A stretch of DNA of 13,487 nt from an uncultured Rikenellaceae bacterium (GTDB lineage: Bacteria > Bacteroidota > Bacteroidia > Bacteroidales > Rikenellaceae). Shown piece after piece: positions 13,414 through 13,487 of this stretch. The stretch is from the NCBI GenBank assembly GCA_910588925.1, contig CAJURV010000057.1, positions 1 through 13,487 on the forward strand, in the 5' to 3' direction. A program made the translations under genes and the position numbers. Below the pieces are notes generated by a model. The model was given only the letters and a program-made list of their open reading frames with translations, made no database searches and had not been told where the DNA came from. Every line of letters starts with the position of its first letter. Position 1 is the first letter of the stretch.

Positions 13414-13487
13414 TCGTCGATCGCGGTCGGGTGCCTCCGGAGCGTACTTAAGTGTACGTGAGGATGGCTCACGAACGGGATCGGCGA
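13414..13487. repeat. Large imperfect palindrome cut by the window edge
   Basis: Arms 13414-13447 and 13454-13487 (34 bases each) are complementary at 23 of 34 positions without gaps, around the loop TTAAGT; the ends TCG-CGATC and the inner GTAC are best conserved. The arm reaches exactly the last base of the window, and the upstream flank CTCAAAAA suggests that the palindrome continues outside. A second fold, CGTGAG-GATGG-CTCACG, lies inside the right arm. No gene is visible in it. Confidence 0.6.

Overview
The window looks like chromosomal DNA of a Bacteroidota bacterium, most likely a Bacteroidales member. Several promoters fit the group's TTTG-N20-TAnnTTTG pattern, start codons lack Shine-Dalgarno sequences, and there is a fimbrillin-like lipoprotein, a secreted C1B peptidase and a small beta-barrel protein with a signal peptide. 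Frequent ATA isoleucine codons and the futalosine-pathway gene mqnA fit this but do not fix a genus.

Layout. 1-711 has no gene; it holds two diverged copies of a repeat unit and the nagB terminator. nagB (-) and a secreted bleomycin-hydrolase-like peptidase (+) diverge from overlapping promoters at 1667-1714. The gap 2980-3566 holds a terminator, an inverted copy of the same repeat and a consensus promoter for a 605-residue fimbrillin-like lipoprotein. argB (+) follows with its own promoter and converges on pheT (-); three inverted repeats lie between them. Upstream of pheT, on the same strand, is a two-gene unit: a 42-codon lipoprotein gene and a beta-barrel outer-membrane protein, read from a consensus promoter with a leader of about 200 nt. 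mqnA is divergent from this unit and is followed by corA and ybaK, the last two separated by 1 nt. 12828-13487 has no credible gene; it holds three tandem repeat cores and several hairpins, ending in a large imperfect palindrome cut by the window edge.

The genes are mostly unrelated housekeeping functions (amino-sugar catabolism, arginine synthesis, Phe-tRNA charging, menaquinone synthesis, Mg2+ transport, editing of mischarged tRNA) mixed with cell-envelope proteins. I see no defence, mobile or biosynthetic cluster, no tRNA or rRNA and no CRISPR array. The least explained material is non-coding: a modular interspersed repeat family at both ends and at 3154-3366, plus the tiny lipoprotein with its long leader.
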